Shown piece after piece: positions 1 to 8,636 of a stretch of 64,000 nucleotides of DNA. Made by a program: the position numbers and the translations under genes. Below the pieces are notes generated by a model. That model was not told the DNA's origin. It did not search any database and was given only the letters and a program-made list of their open reading frames with translations. Source of the DNA: Robbsia andropogonis (GTDB lineage Bacteria > Pseudomonadota > Gammaproteobacteria > Burkholderiales > Burkholderiaceae); contig NZ_LAQU01000014.1 in the NCBI RefSeq assembly GCF_000970345.1, forward strand, positions 1-64,000, read 5' to 3'. The stretch's first letter is position 1. Every line of letters starts with the position of its first letter.

Positions 1-2
1 TT

Positions 3-1643
3 AGATTCTATGTTAACGACAAAACTTACGCGTTAGCGCGAAAGAGCCCAAGTGGCAACGTCGTATCTAACGAGTATTACTTCTCATCCCTTGGTACTGT
101 TCCGGACCTTCCTACCGCGAATGCACGGGAAAAAGATATCCGGGAGATACTCGAAGCAGAATTCAAAATCGATGCCAATGTCACTCTTGCTTATGGCGGC
201 GGAGCGCTGCGGGCCGATTCGAAAGTCTCATTCCGATACTTCTTCCTCTTTAACACCATCTCAGAAGACATCATCACGAACAGTAAGGTGTTTTTTGACA
301 AGCAATCCGAAGACCGGTATCGGGAGGCGTTGCCGCGAATTTTTGACATGGCGTTAGGTATAGATGACCTTGCGAATATGGCTGCCCGCGAAAGACGGGA
401 TGCATTAGAAAAAGAGTTGTTACGTGCTGAGCGAAAAAACTCGCTCCTGAGCCCAGGTCGTGATGACTTTGATGGTGAGGTCCGTGAAATAGCAGCGAGG
501 GCGGCTGAGTACGGATTTTTTTCCGGTGAGACCAATTCAATATCGCGTGATGTCGTCAGGCGGGCCATTAACGATGCGGCTTCGGTAGAAACAGGCAAAG
601 CCCTGGACCGGCATGCCGAGGTTAGTTCTGAGCTCTTTTCCATAGAGCGTCGCCTCAGGAAGCTTCGTCAATTTACGTCTGAGTATCGCGCATACAAAAA
701 CGCGTTGAAGGGCGCGGAAGATAGCCTTTTGCCGATTGAACAGCTAATCAAACAGGCGCCGACACTGGTGAAGTCAGAGATATTCGATGACCTTATTAGT
801 AGTCTGAAAGCTGACTTACTGGCAGTCAAAAAATCGACCGCTAGAAAGCAGCCGGTTGATGGGCAAATTGCAGCAATGGTACAAAGTCTCGAGGACCAAC
901 GCGCTAAGCTCGAGTCAGAGCTGACTGGGCTGCCTCAAGAGCCACTGTCTTTTGCGAGCGAACGCGAAAAGTGGTTGTTTGTAGGCCAGGCTCAAGGGCG
1001 ATTTCGCGCATATGATGCCGCAGCTCCAATTACTGTGGCGCTACAATCGGCGGTCTCCACGACTGGCTTGCAAGAGCAAATTGATGCCATCTATGTTCGG
1101 GATGTCGACGAGACCCGTACAGCTGTCATCTCGTTGATTAACGAGATTGCGCAAGGCTACCTGACGGCAACAGGAAAAGCACTGGCAAACTACTCAACAT
1201 ACCAAACAGACTTCGCCTATAAAGAAAAGCGGCTTCGACTGCGCAAGCCTCGCTCGAGCTTGATTGAAAACGTTGGCAGCAGCTCGAACCACATGTTTTT
1301 ACATCTGCTGCAATTTCTTGCACTTCACGAGGTAGCAATCGGTCATAGGTCGCCGTTTGTTCCCAGCTTTCTCATAATCGACCAGCCTAGCAGGCCGTAT
1401 TACCCTGATGAAAAGCCTAAGGATGATGTTGTGCTCAGCAACAGCGATAGCGAGAAAGTATCGATAGCGTTTCAGCTTCTCAACGATTTCGTGGCACGTA
1501 TTAATGACCAATACGCCGAGGAATTTCAGATGATTGTATTCGAGCACGTACCGAAAGCAACGTTCGACGATATGGAATACGTGCATCTGCTTCCGGAGTT
1601 CCGTAATGGCGAGGCTTTGATTCCGCAGGCTTGGCAATCGTAG
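3..1643 (+). CDS. DUF3732-type ABC ATPase, 3' part (5' end outside window)
   Basis: The reading frame is open from the left edge to the TAG at 1641-1643, about 546 residues; the N-terminus with the Walker A loop must lie upstream. The middle is rich in charged heptad-like sequence, as expected of an SMC/Rad50-like coiled coil. Near the C-terminus FLIIDQPSRPYYP is a Walker B type motif in which Q follows the acidic residue, and IVFEHVPK sits where the switch histidine is expected; both are typical of DUF3732 proteins. From general knowledge, DUF3732 ATPases belong to ABC three-component (ABC-3C) conflict systems, encoded beside a small middle component and an effector. Those partners would be left of the window and cannot be seen. 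Nothing to the right looks like a partner, so this is probably the last gene of its operon. Confidence 0.75.
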   Translation, partial: RFYVNDKTYALARKSPSGNVVSNEYYFSSLGTVPDLPTANAREKDIREILEAEFKIDANVTLAYGGGALRADSKVSFRYFFLFNTISEDIITNSKVFFDKQSEDRYREALPRIFDMALGIDDLANMAARERRDALEKELLRAERKNSLLSPGRDDFDGEVREIAARAAEYGFFSGETNSISRDVVRRAINDAASVETGKALDRHAEVSSELFSIERRLRKLRQFTSEYRAYKNALKGAEDSLLPIEQLIKQAPTLVKSEIFDDLISSLKADLLAVKKSTARKQPVDGQIAAMVQSLEDQRAKLESELTGLPQEPLSFASEREKWLFVGQAQGRFRAYDAAAPITVALQSAVSTTGLQEQIDAIYVRDVDETRTAVISLINEIAQGYLTATGKALANYSTYQTDFAYKEKRLRLRKPRSSLIENVGSSSNHMFLHLLQFLALHEVAIGHRSPFVPSFLIIDQPSRPYYPDEKPKDDVVLSNSDSEKVSIAFQLLNDFVARINDQYAEEFQMIVFEHVPKATFDDMEYVHLLPEFRNGEALIPQAWQS

Positions 1644-1651
1644 TGATGCTC

Positions 1652-1990
1652 TCATCTTCTCCCGAGCGACCTTGCACTCTCAGAAATAATCCAGTTCCGC
1701 CATATGGCTAGCGTGGGCACTCTAGCTTTCTCTGGATGGAAGACGAAATAATAAGACCGTTGAGACAGTAGACCTGACAGCGGCACTGCCACGAGGGCAC
1801 CGCTTTCTAGCTCGGGCTCAACCAGACATTTGGCAACTATCCCAAGCCCCAATCCGGATACAGTGACCTGCCCCCGTCTCCAGAATCAACGAAGCTTCGA
1901 ACTGTCTCGACCGGAGAATGACCGAGATCGAAGCATTTTTAACCACAGCATCGTCGAACAGGCGATGCAATCGGAAAGCAGGGACGAATG
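1652..1990 (-). pseudogene. LysR-family regulator remnant (C-terminal effector domain, frameshifted)
   Basis: Read on the minus strand, positions 1990-1880 encode a stretch ending RSRQFEASLIL. A neighbouring frame then continues from about 1875 with VSGLGLGIVAKCLVEPELE and ends with a typical LysR tail (YYFVFHPEKARVPTLAIWR) and a stop at 1652. Joined, the two pieces read as the last ~110 residues of a LysR substrate-binding domain, so I infer one frameshift around 1870-1880. No helix-turn-helix or upstream part of the gene is present, and its place is occupied by the start of the next ORF on the other strand. It is a dead fragment, tail-to-tail with the DUF3732 gene. Confidence 0.65.
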
Positions 1991-2845
1991 GCACCGCGAA
2001 AGATAAGAAAATACGAAGCAAAATTCGGTAGATTTTCGAGAAAGCAACCCGGATCGATGGGCAAGCTTACAAAAATCAACTTGACCCTATGGCTTGGAAT
2101 CATTCCAATCGTTAGCGCGTTGATCGGCGGCATCGCATACCTGTTCGGCAATGGCTACAACTCGGCCTACCTCCGTGAATTCGACATCGAGTCAAGTGCT
2201 TTCCCGGGTGATAAATATGAACGTTTAGTCGAGGCGACTGACGCGTGGCCAAGTGGGCTCACAGCAGTAGATCAATGGATACATCATCATTGGAGTGGTG
2301 TATTGATCTGGGTCGTCGTTATGTCGATTGGCATTGTCGTGTGGTCGCTCATTACACAGTATTCCGATCGAAGGGCCCAAAGGCAGAAAAATGAGCCGAC
2401 AAAGCAGGACGGATTTTGGGTGCGTCATCCGACGATTAGAAGGTGTGCAACTGCAGTCGCGATTTTTGTCCTTGTTCTATATATGCTCTTCTTTGCACCA
2501 CGTGCAGCGATAATGTTTTCGATTCCAGGTGTAATGGGACAAGAAGTCGGAACATTTGTTGCCCTTGATATGAAACCACATTATCAGGTCTCGTGTGACC
2601 AATCAGAACATAGCTGCTACTCGATCGCAGAGAAGGGAAGGGAGGTGGCGTGCGGATATCCGATAGCACAGTCCTCGAATCGTATCGCGCTGTATTTTAA
2701 AGGGCGTATGACGGAGCTGTCGACCGACGGAGTAGTGATAAAGTCGTTCGGGAAAGGACGTTTGATGAGTGAATGGGTGAGCGCATGCGGCTCTGTACTG
2801 TCGGAAAACGCATCGCAAGGACTGTCAAAATCGAAGGCCGACTGA
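1988..2845 (+). CDS. hypothetical inner-membrane protein
   Basis: This frame encodes 285 residues from ATG 1988, or 262 from ATG 2057 (MGKLTKINL). Neither start has a convincing Shine-Dalgarno, though GGGACGA precedes the first. Three hydrophobic segments are visible: LWLGIIPIVSALIGGIAYLF, a central one around VLIWVVVMSIGIVVWSLI, and a third around AVAIFVLVLYMLFFA. A soluble C-terminal domain with several cysteines follows and probably faces the periplasm. I do not recognise the family and give no function. It lies between two decayed genes, so it may be cargo of an old insertion. Intact reading frame and normal composition argue that it is a real gene. Confidence 0.6.
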   Translation: MAPRKIRKYEAKFGRFSRKQPGSMGKLTKINLTLWLGIIPIVSALIGGIAYLFGNGYNSAYLREFDIESSAFPGDKYERLVEATDAWPSGLTAVDQWIHHHWSGVLIWVVVMSIGIVVWSLITQYSDRRAQRQKNEPTKQDGFWVRHPTIRRCATAVAIFVLVLYMLFFAPRAAIMFSIPGVMGQEVGTFVALDMKPHYQVSCDQSEHSCYSIAEKGREVACGYPIAQSSNRIALYFKGRMTELSTDGVVIKSFGKGRLMSEWVSACGSVLSENASQGLSKSKAD

Positions 2846-3027
2846 CGTTTTGACTAGGCTTGACGTTTGCAGCAGTTACTACGGTATAGCGATGCGTGTA
2901 AAAAGCGCGTAAAACTATTTTGGATGACTTTCGCGAATCTCTATATGTGATAATGTCATTTACCAAAAATAATAGCATGTGCCATGATGAAACAATCACC
3001 GGAAGCCATTCTGAATCGCCCGGGACT

Positions 3028-3053
3028 TGAACTGCCACCCCAAAAGTTGGACA
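3028..3053. repeat. solo IS3-type terminal inverted repeat
   Basis: The sequence TGAACTGCCACCCCAAAAGT followed by TGGACA closely resembles the terminal repeats of IS3-family elements common in Burkholderia (TGAACTGCACCCCAAAAGTTGG). No IS3 transposase is nearby, so this is an orphan end left by deletion. It sits just before the IS66 remnant. Confidence 0.4.
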
Positions 3054-3061
3054 GTTTAAAC

Positions 3062-3115
3062 GTAAGCGCTACTTTCTCCCCACCTGAGTGGGCATAGGAA
3101 GACGCCCACTCAGGT
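3062..3115. repeat. candidate IS66 end and 12-bp hairpin
   Basis: GTAAGCGCTAC at 3062 resembles the GTAAGCG start of IS66-family terminal repeats and lies downstream of the broken tnpC, where an end is expected. It is followed by a perfect inverted repeat, ACCTGAGTGGGC (3082-3093) and GCCCACTCAGGT (3104-3115), with a 10-nt loop. That could be a transcription terminator or part of the element end; there is no adjacent U-run on either strand. I could not find the matching opposite IS66 end. Confidence 0.35.
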
Positions 3116-3147
3116 CAGCGGATATTGAATGGATTTTTTTGGATGGG

Positions 3148-4705
3148 TTACGGCTTTACGGTGCGTTGCTGTTTCGCGTAATTGAACGGCAGCAAGTCGC
3201 TGATGTCTGCGCTTGTGGCCCGTTGCGGCAGTTCCTCGAGAACATGCAGCAGATACCCATACGGTTCGACATCGTTTGCCCTGCAAGTTAGCATCAGGCT
3301 ATAGATCATCGCACTGGCCTCGGCGCCGGCCACCGTATCGCTGAACAACCAAGCGTTTCGCCCTGCGCAGAAGGGACGGATGTCGCGTTTAAGGACATTG
3401 TTGTCGATGGGCGCGCTCCGTCTTCAACATAGCGACTTAGATACGGCCACTCGTTTCGCGCATAGCCGATTGCCTTGCCCAGCAGCGACTTCGGCAAGGC
3501 CACCGGTACCTGCATGTCCAACCATGTTTTAAAGGCATCCAGCACCGGCACGCTGTGCTTCTGGCGCAGTTCATAGATGTAGTCGTGACGCGTCTGGCCA
3601 TCGGGCAGATCGCGTTTGACCAACTCCTCGACCTGGTACAAGACTTTGATGTATTCCAGCGCCTGCGCGATGCGCTCGCTCGGCTTCTTCTGCCCCTCGC
3701 CCGTGTCCACGAAGGCGCGTGTTGCATATGCCCAGCACCCTAGGTGCGTTGCGCTCTCGACGGTTCGCCACGCCGCATAGCCGTCGCTCATCAATAGGCC
3801 TTCATAGGCTACCAGGAAGGTCTGTGGGTGTACCTGCCCACGTCCCGATTGGTAGTTATAGATCACCACCGCTTCGTCGCTGTCCTCGGCGCTGCGGTAG
3901 CACCACATATACGACTGGCTCTGTGCGCTCTTGCCGGCCTCCTTCAGCACCTGCACCGTGGTCTCGTCGCCGTGGATCAGCGCCTGCGATTTGAGCGTGG
4001 CGCACAAGGCGTCGTACAGTCGGCTGTAGCGCAATTGCGATGGGCGGATGCTCCATCGAGCAAGCGTGCCACGACTCACCGCAATGCCCGCGCGAGCGAG
4101 TGCGCTCTGCATCCGGTATAGCGGTGTGCCGTCAACGTATTTACCCACCGTGACGGTGGCGAGCATCGCCGCGCTTGCGTTGCTGCCAGGCAGCGGCTGT
4201 GCTGGCATAGGGGCGGTGATGACTGGTCCGCGTTCGGCATGCGCCTCGCAGCGGAGGCAGCCGTATTTAAACGCACGTGCTGGCGCACCGAGGCTTTTAC
4301 CTCGATGTGCAACTGTTTGCTGACTGCCTCGCTCATGCGGTGCAATGCTTGCCCGCAGCCGCAGGTCTTCTCGTGCTCGGGCAGCTCGTGCTCGATACGC
4401 TCGCGCGGCAGGTCCGCGGGAAGGGGTTTGCGTCCGAGCTTGCCGGTGGCGCGCTCGGACGGCGGCGGCAAGCCCGTATCGGGCAAACCGAAGGCCCGAT
4501 CGGCCGCTTCCTTGCCTACTGTGACGGGGTCAAGCGTCGCATCGCGTTCGGCCTCGTCGAAGATCCGATCGACGATCTTCTCGCTACTGGGGGCGAAGCG
4601 TTTGTTCTGCGCCAGACGGAATTGTTCTTAAAGCTTGCTCACTCGCGTATCCAGTTCCTGGTTACGCGCTTCGAGGGAGCGGATGTGGGCCTGCGCGGCG
4701 GCAGG
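3148..4705 (-). pseudogene. tnpC: IS66-family transposase TnpC, degenerate
   Basis: Several pieces together give almost a whole IS66 transposase on the minus strand. The N-terminal coiled coil ends VSKL at an in-frame TAA (4628-4630), directly followed by EQFRLAQNKRFAPSSEKI, the normal continuation. The cysteine-containing zinc-binding region (CGCGQ, then YGCLRCEAHAERG) is split by a frameshift near 4267. The core runs from about 4208 (AMLATVTVGKYVDGTPLYR, HGDETTVQV, LMSDGYAAW) to about 3410. A second frameshift there breaks the step from EDGRAP to [13 protein letters not shown]. The C-terminus ([16 protein letters not shown]) ends at 3148. One nonsense mutation and two frameshifts make it inactive. 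TnpA and TnpB are absent. Confidence 0.85.
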
Positions 4706-5015
4706 TATGGAACAGCCCCTTGAATCTCCGGACACAGTCTCTGCCTTAAAATAGCGGGTAGGCATACGATTGTGTTTGAGACCAACAGCAGGCAGGAAGT
4801 GATTGGTGTACGGGTCGTACTCGGCGCTGCTGACCGCCAGTGGTGTCGGCGTCGATAGGCCAGATCGCATATTCACCGAACTGGCCACGCTTGCGTGCCT
4901 GGGTTTCGCACTGGCAGTGATGTCCGACTGTCTCTCCGTCACGCGCGCGAATGGCGCAATGCTTGACGACGTGCAAGCCTGATTTTTTGTCATTTACATT
5001 AAAACGGAACTTCCA
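4706..5015. other. 310-bp stretch without a recognisable gene
   Basis: This lies between the N-terminal edge of the IS66 remnant and the acetyltransferase pseudogene. Short open frames exist on both strands, but none shows a motif I recognise or continues into a neighbour. It is probably the joint of successive insertions and deletions. Confidence 0.4.
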
Positions 5016-5582
5016 ATGTCGATTCAAAAGTTTCCCGAAGCAGGCCTTCAGACTGCACGGCTGGTCTTGCAACGCGCCAGCCGGGGGGACGTTGCCGACT
5101 TGCTCGCCTATTACATTGAGAACCGACGTCACTTGCAACCATGGGAGCCTTTGCGATCCGATGACTTTTACACTCGCGACGCGCTAATGCACAGACTCGA
5201 CGGCATCGAGCAACAGATGGTGGCGAACAACGCCCTCTATCTTCTGATCCGACGGCCGAATAACGCGACCCTTCTAGGCGAGTGCAATTTGACGAATATT
5301 GTGCGCGGACCTTTCCAGGCCTGCCATCTTGGCTTCTCGATAGCGGCCGCGTCGCAGGGGTAAGGTTTGATGTACGAAGCCTTATCTCCCGTCATCGAGT
5401 TTGCGTTCGACGAGTATGAATTGCATCGATTGATGGCGAACTATCGTCCAGAGAACATACGCAGCGGCCGCTTGCTGGAACGCCTAGGATTTGAGATTGA
5501 GGGGCGGGCCCGCTCCTACCTAAAAATTAACGGCGCGTGGGCTGACCACGTCCTCACGTCACGCATTAGCGATAAGGCATAG
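5016..5582 (+). pseudogene. RimJ-like GNAT acetyltransferase with in-frame stop
   Basis: From ATG 5016 the frame reads as a RimJ/RimL-type N-acetyltransferase (LQTARLVLQRASRGDVADLL near the start). It is interrupted by a single TAA at 5361-5363. The same frame continues without shift as GLMYEALSPVIEFAFDEYEL and then HRLMANYRPENIRSGRLLER, the conserved C-terminal half, to the stop at 5580-5582. With a lysine at the stop position, the acetyl-CoA loop would read SQGKGLMYEAL and the protein would be 188 residues, close to the family length of about 190. One A-to-T change of an AAA codon explains the stop. I call it a recent pseudogene; a sequencing error is possible. A homologue would acetylate the N-terminal alanine of a ribosomal protein or another acceptor. 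Confidence 0.75.
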
Positions 5583-5617
5583 GTGACCTATGCCAAGCAT
5601 CGTCGGACGGAATATTA

Positions 5618-6085
5618 ATGGAGACGGCGTGGTCTGCTGGCGCGCTCGGAAGACTCGGCGCGGACGCGGTGGTGTCTTTGGATCAGGCCCCCGAAAGCGT
5701 TGCCGATGCATTGACGCCGCATTTGGCCGAAGGTGTTGATGTTGTACTCGACTACCTCTGGGGACCAAGCGCACGGACCCTGTTGACGACAGCAGCAAAA
5801 GTGCTGCCGGAGGGTTATCCGCTGCGCTTCGTGCAGATTGGTACGATTGGCGGAGCAGAGCTGACCTTACCGGGGGCGGTGCTACGGGCATCCGCTATCA
5901 CGTTGCTCGGTAGCGGCATTGGCAGCATACCTATGCCACGCCTGCTAGAGGCAGTGAAAGGGGTCTTGCAGGCCGTGATATCGGTACCGCTCGAGGTCGA
6001 TATTGCACCGGTACCTTTGTCGGCACTGGCCGATTATTGGGACAACGACAGCCGCGCACGCATAGTGTTTTTGACTGAACAATGA
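5618..6085 (+). pseudogene. zinc-type alcohol dehydrogenase/quinone reductase, C-terminal fragment
   Basis: This frame encodes 155 residues matching the end of the nucleotide-binding domain and the C-terminus of medium-chain dehydrogenases. Visible parts are GRLGADAVVSLDQ, GVDVVLDYLWG, RFVQIGTIGGAELTLPGAVL and a final segment with PLSALADYW. The GroES-like catalytic domain and the GxGxxG NADP loop are missing, so about half of a ~320-residue protein is absent. The upstream DNA belongs to the acetyltransferase remnant, so the 5' half was deleted. It cannot be an active reductase. It completes the run of broken genes before the intact ribose operon. Confidence 0.65.
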
Positions 6086-6155
6086 CGTAATGACTGATGA
6101 AGTCGGAAATACCTCGGTCACACGAGCCATTTGCACCAGAGCCTTCACGCGGCCC

Positions 6156-6554
6156 CTAAAACGTGACACCCGCCACCAATATCACATTCGCATACGGCGT
6201 ACATTCACCTGTGCGGATAAACGCGCGTGCTTGTCCGCTGAGCGTTTTCAGTTCCGCATGGGACATCGTACGATGGTCGATTGGCAGGGCGGTCTGGAGA
6301 TCGGCGAGCCAGCGGTCCGCGCGAGTCACCGTCTCCGAGGCGATCACATACGACTCCACCTGCATTTCCGTCAACACTGTGGAGAGCACGACATCGATGC
6401 CTGGCATGCCGGGTGTCAGCGCCAGATCGATGATCTCGACGCCTGTGTTGCGCGGCGCCGGCATGCCGGCATCGGCGATCAATATCATGTCGCCATGCCC
6501 CAGGCTGGCAATCAGGCGCGATAGCGCCGTGTGCAGTAAAGGGGTTTTCTTCAT
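6156..6554 (-). CDS. rbsD: D-ribose pyranase RbsD
   Basis: This cytoplasmic enzyme interconverts the beta-pyranose and furanose forms of D-ribose, supplying the furanose to ribokinase. The protein is 132 residues, close to the 139 of E. coli RbsD. It keeps H20 and D28 (LGHGDMILIADAGMP), which are the catalytic positions in that enzyme, and ends with the conserved ECTPYANVILVAGVTF segment. Its ATG overlaps the rbsK stop by 4 bp (ATGA), so it is translationally coupled. It is the last gene of the rbsBACRKD operon. No terminator hairpin is obvious downstream. Confidence 0.95.
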   Translation of the reverse strand: MKKTPLLHTALSRLIASLGHGDMILIADAGMPAPRNTGVEIIDLALTPGMPGIDVVLSTVLTEMQVESYVIASETVTRADRWLADLQTALPIDHRTMSHAELKTLSGQARAFIRTGECTPYANVILVAGVTF

Positions 6555-7561
6555 ACGTCAGATCCCATGAAAGCCTTGACCTCCGCGTAGGAGGGAATCG
6601 ATGTCTGCGCACCGGCGCGCGTAACGGAGAGGGCGGCGGCGGCCAGACCGAAACGTATCGCCGTCGTGGTCACCGTGCCGGCGGCAAGCGCCGCCGCGAG
6701 CGCGCCGACAAACGTGTCGCCTGCCGCTGTCGTGTCCTTCGCCTCGACGCGATGTCCTGCGTAATGGCGCGCTTCGTCGCTACCCTCGGGTAACCACAGC
6801 ACGCCCTGTGCGCCCAAGGTGATCACCACATGACGCGCGCCATCGCGACGCAAGTGCCGGGCGGCGGCGGCGGCATGCTCGATCGAATCCACCCGGATGC
6901 CCGTCAACGACTCGGCTTCGGTCTCGTTCGGTATCAGGAAGTCGATCAGCGGCAGCCATCCCGCTGGCAGGGCCTGTTGCACCGGCGCGGGATTCAGGAT
7001 GACCACTTTCCCCGCTGCGCGCGCATGCGTCAACGCGGCATGCACCGTTTCGGTAGGCACTTCCATTTGGCACACCACGACGTTGGCCGCATCGAGCGTT
7101 GCACGATGGTCTGCAATGGCGCTGGGTGAAAGCGCCCCATTGCTGCCGGCCACGATGGTGATGGCGTTCTGCCCCGCATCGTCGACGACGATCACCGCGA
7201 TACCGGTGGGGAGCGCTGCCGCTACGCTCACACCGTCGCACTGGATGTGTTCGTCCTCCAATGCCTGCTTCAAAAGTGCGCCGAAATGATCCTGGCCGAT
7301 GCACCCCACCATGTCTACGCGTGCGCCCAGCCGCGCGGCGGCCACTGCTTGATTCGCACCTTTGCCGCCCGGTATCTGCGCGAAGCCGTGGCCGGCAAGC
7401 GTTTCGCCAGGACGCGCCATGCGAGAGGTCCGCACCACCAGATCCATATTGATGCTGCCGACAACCACGACCCGGCCGTGACGGCCTGGGTCGAGCGTGT
7501 CGTGTGAGGAGGGCGCGACAACGGTGTCGGCGGAAAGCGACGTAGTCTGAATGGTGCTCAT
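6551..7561 (-). CDS. rbsK: ribokinase RbsK
   Basis: RbsK phosphorylates D-ribose to ribose 5-phosphate with ATP. The start is taken at ATG 7561 (MSTIQTTSL), one base after the rbsR stop; the frame stays open further upstream, but only inside rbsR. The 336-residue product is a PfkB/ribokinase-fold protein. It has GSINMDLV near residue 35, the substrate-binding GGKGANQAVAAARLGA, and the second PfkB signature DTTAAGDTF, whose catalytic base is D282. There is an N-terminal extension of about 30 residues compared with E. coli RbsK. Placement between the repressor and rbsD, with a 4-bp overlap to the latter, fits a single ribose-utilisation transcript. Confidence 0.95.
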   Translation of the reverse strand: MSTIQTTSLSADTVVAPSSHDTLDPGRHGRVVVVGSINMDLVVRTSRMARPGETLAGHGFAQIPGGKGANQAVAAARLGARVDMVGCIGQDHFGALLKQALEDEHIQCDGVSVAAALPTGIAVIVVDDAGQNAITIVAGSNGALSPSAIADHRATLDAANVVVCQMEVPTETVHAALTHARAAGKVVILNPAPVQQALPAGWLPLIDFLIPNETEAESLTGIRVDSIEHAAAAARHLRRDGARHVVITLGAQGVLWLPEGSDEARHYAGHRVEAKDTTAAGDTFVGALAAALAAGTVTTTAIRFGLAAAALSVTRAGAQTSIPSYAEVKAFMGSDV

Positions 7562-7562
7562 G

Positions 7563-8615
7563 TCATGATTTTTGAGATGGGGCAGGTTTGGCGGCGACGC
7601 GTGCGCGTGTGGCACGGCGTGGTGCGGTCGTCGATTCCCGCACCAGCAGGCGCGGCACCAGCATATGGTGCTGCACCTCGCCGGTGACACGTCCTGTAAT
7701 TCTGTCGAGCAGGCCGATTGCCGCCACCTCGCCAAGGCGTCCGATGGTCTGACCAACGGTGGACAATGCGGGATACACATAGCGGCTCATCTCGATATCG
7801 TCGAAGCCGACGATCGAGCAGTCCTCGGGAATGCGAATGCCGCGCTCGGCGGCGGCGCGCAGCACACCGATGGCCATCGCGTCGTTGCTGGCGAAGATCG
7901 CCGTCGGTGCATAGTTGCGAAACAAGGCGACGGCTGCGTTATACCCGCCCGGACTCGTGAAGTCGGCGACCACGATCGACTCGTCAGGAAGCGGCAGACC
8001 ATGTTCGGTCATCGCCAAGCGAAAGCCGTCCACGCGATGTGCGCTCACGGTGGTGCTGTCGGGTCCCGCAATGCAGGCAATGCGCCGATGCCCTATATCG
8101 ATCAAATGCCGGGTGGCTATCGCCGCGCCGGCGCGGTGATCCACCTGTACGCGGTCCGCGCGAATACCGGCAATGGGACGGTCGATCACGACGACAGGCA
8201 CCGTCACGTGCCGCAGCGCCTCGGCGGCGGCGGCCTCGTCCCCCACCGACGCGATGATCAAGCCGTCGACGCGCTTTTCATGGAGGACGCGCAGCCACTC
8301 GCGCTGCACCTCCACGTCGTTGTCCGAGTTGCAGAGGAAGACGCAATAGCCATGACGGCGCGCGAGATTCTCGACGCCTTGCGCGATCTCCGCGAAGTAG
8401 GGGTTGGTATTGCTGGGCACCAGCATGCCGATCGTCCGCGTGGCCTGCGCTTTCAACGAGCGGGCCACCGCGGAGGGAACGAAGTGAAGTTCGGCCACCG
8501 CCGCTAGTACGCGCTCCCGCTTGTCGGCACGAACGGGCCGGGTGTCGTTCACGACGTGCGACACCGTGGTGTACGAGACCCCGGCGAGCGCTGCGACATC
8601 TCGAATGGTCGGCAT
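7563..8615 (-). CDS. rbsR: LacI-family ribose operon repressor RbsR
   Basis: The protein is 350 residues. Residues 4-23 form the LacI helix-turn-helix (IRDVAALAGVSYTTVSHV) with a hinge helix around PSAVARSLK, followed by a periplasmic-binding-protein-like sensor domain (IGMLVPSNTNPYFAEIAQG, VDGLIIASVGD, ASNDAMAIGVLRAAAERGI, VGFDDIEMSRY). It most likely binds ribose and is released from the operator upstream of rbsB, so the operon is autoregulated: the repressor gene lies inside the unit it controls. The 18-bp palindrome at 12380-12397 has the CG-centred form these repressors bind. The C-terminal 20 residues are basic and alanine-rich and may be disordered. Confidence 0.92.
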   Translation of the reverse strand: MPTIRDVAALAGVSYTTVSHVVNDTRPVRADKRERVLAAVAELHFVPSAVARSLKAQATRTIGMLVPSNTNPYFAEIAQGVENLARRHGYCVFLCNSDNDVEVQREWLRVLHEKRVDGLIIASVGDEAAAAEALRHVTVPVVVIDRPIAGIRADRVQVDHRAGAAIATRHLIDIGHRRIACIAGPDSTTVSAHRVDGFRLAMTEHGLPLPDESIVVADFTSPGGYNAAVALFRNYAPTAIFASNDAMAIGVLRAAAERGIRIPEDCSIVGFDDIEMSRYVYPALSTVGQTIGRLGEVAAIGLLDRITGRVTGEVQHHMLVPRLLVRESTTAPRRATRARVAAKPAPSQKS

Positions 8616-8636
8616 TGGCTGTCTTGTCGGCGTGCG

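Noticed and set aside
7562-7780. Upstream extension of ribokinase by 73 codons
   Set aside because: It runs inside rbsR, is Cys/Arg/Pro-rich and unrelated to ribokinases; ATG 7561 follows the rbsR stop directly.
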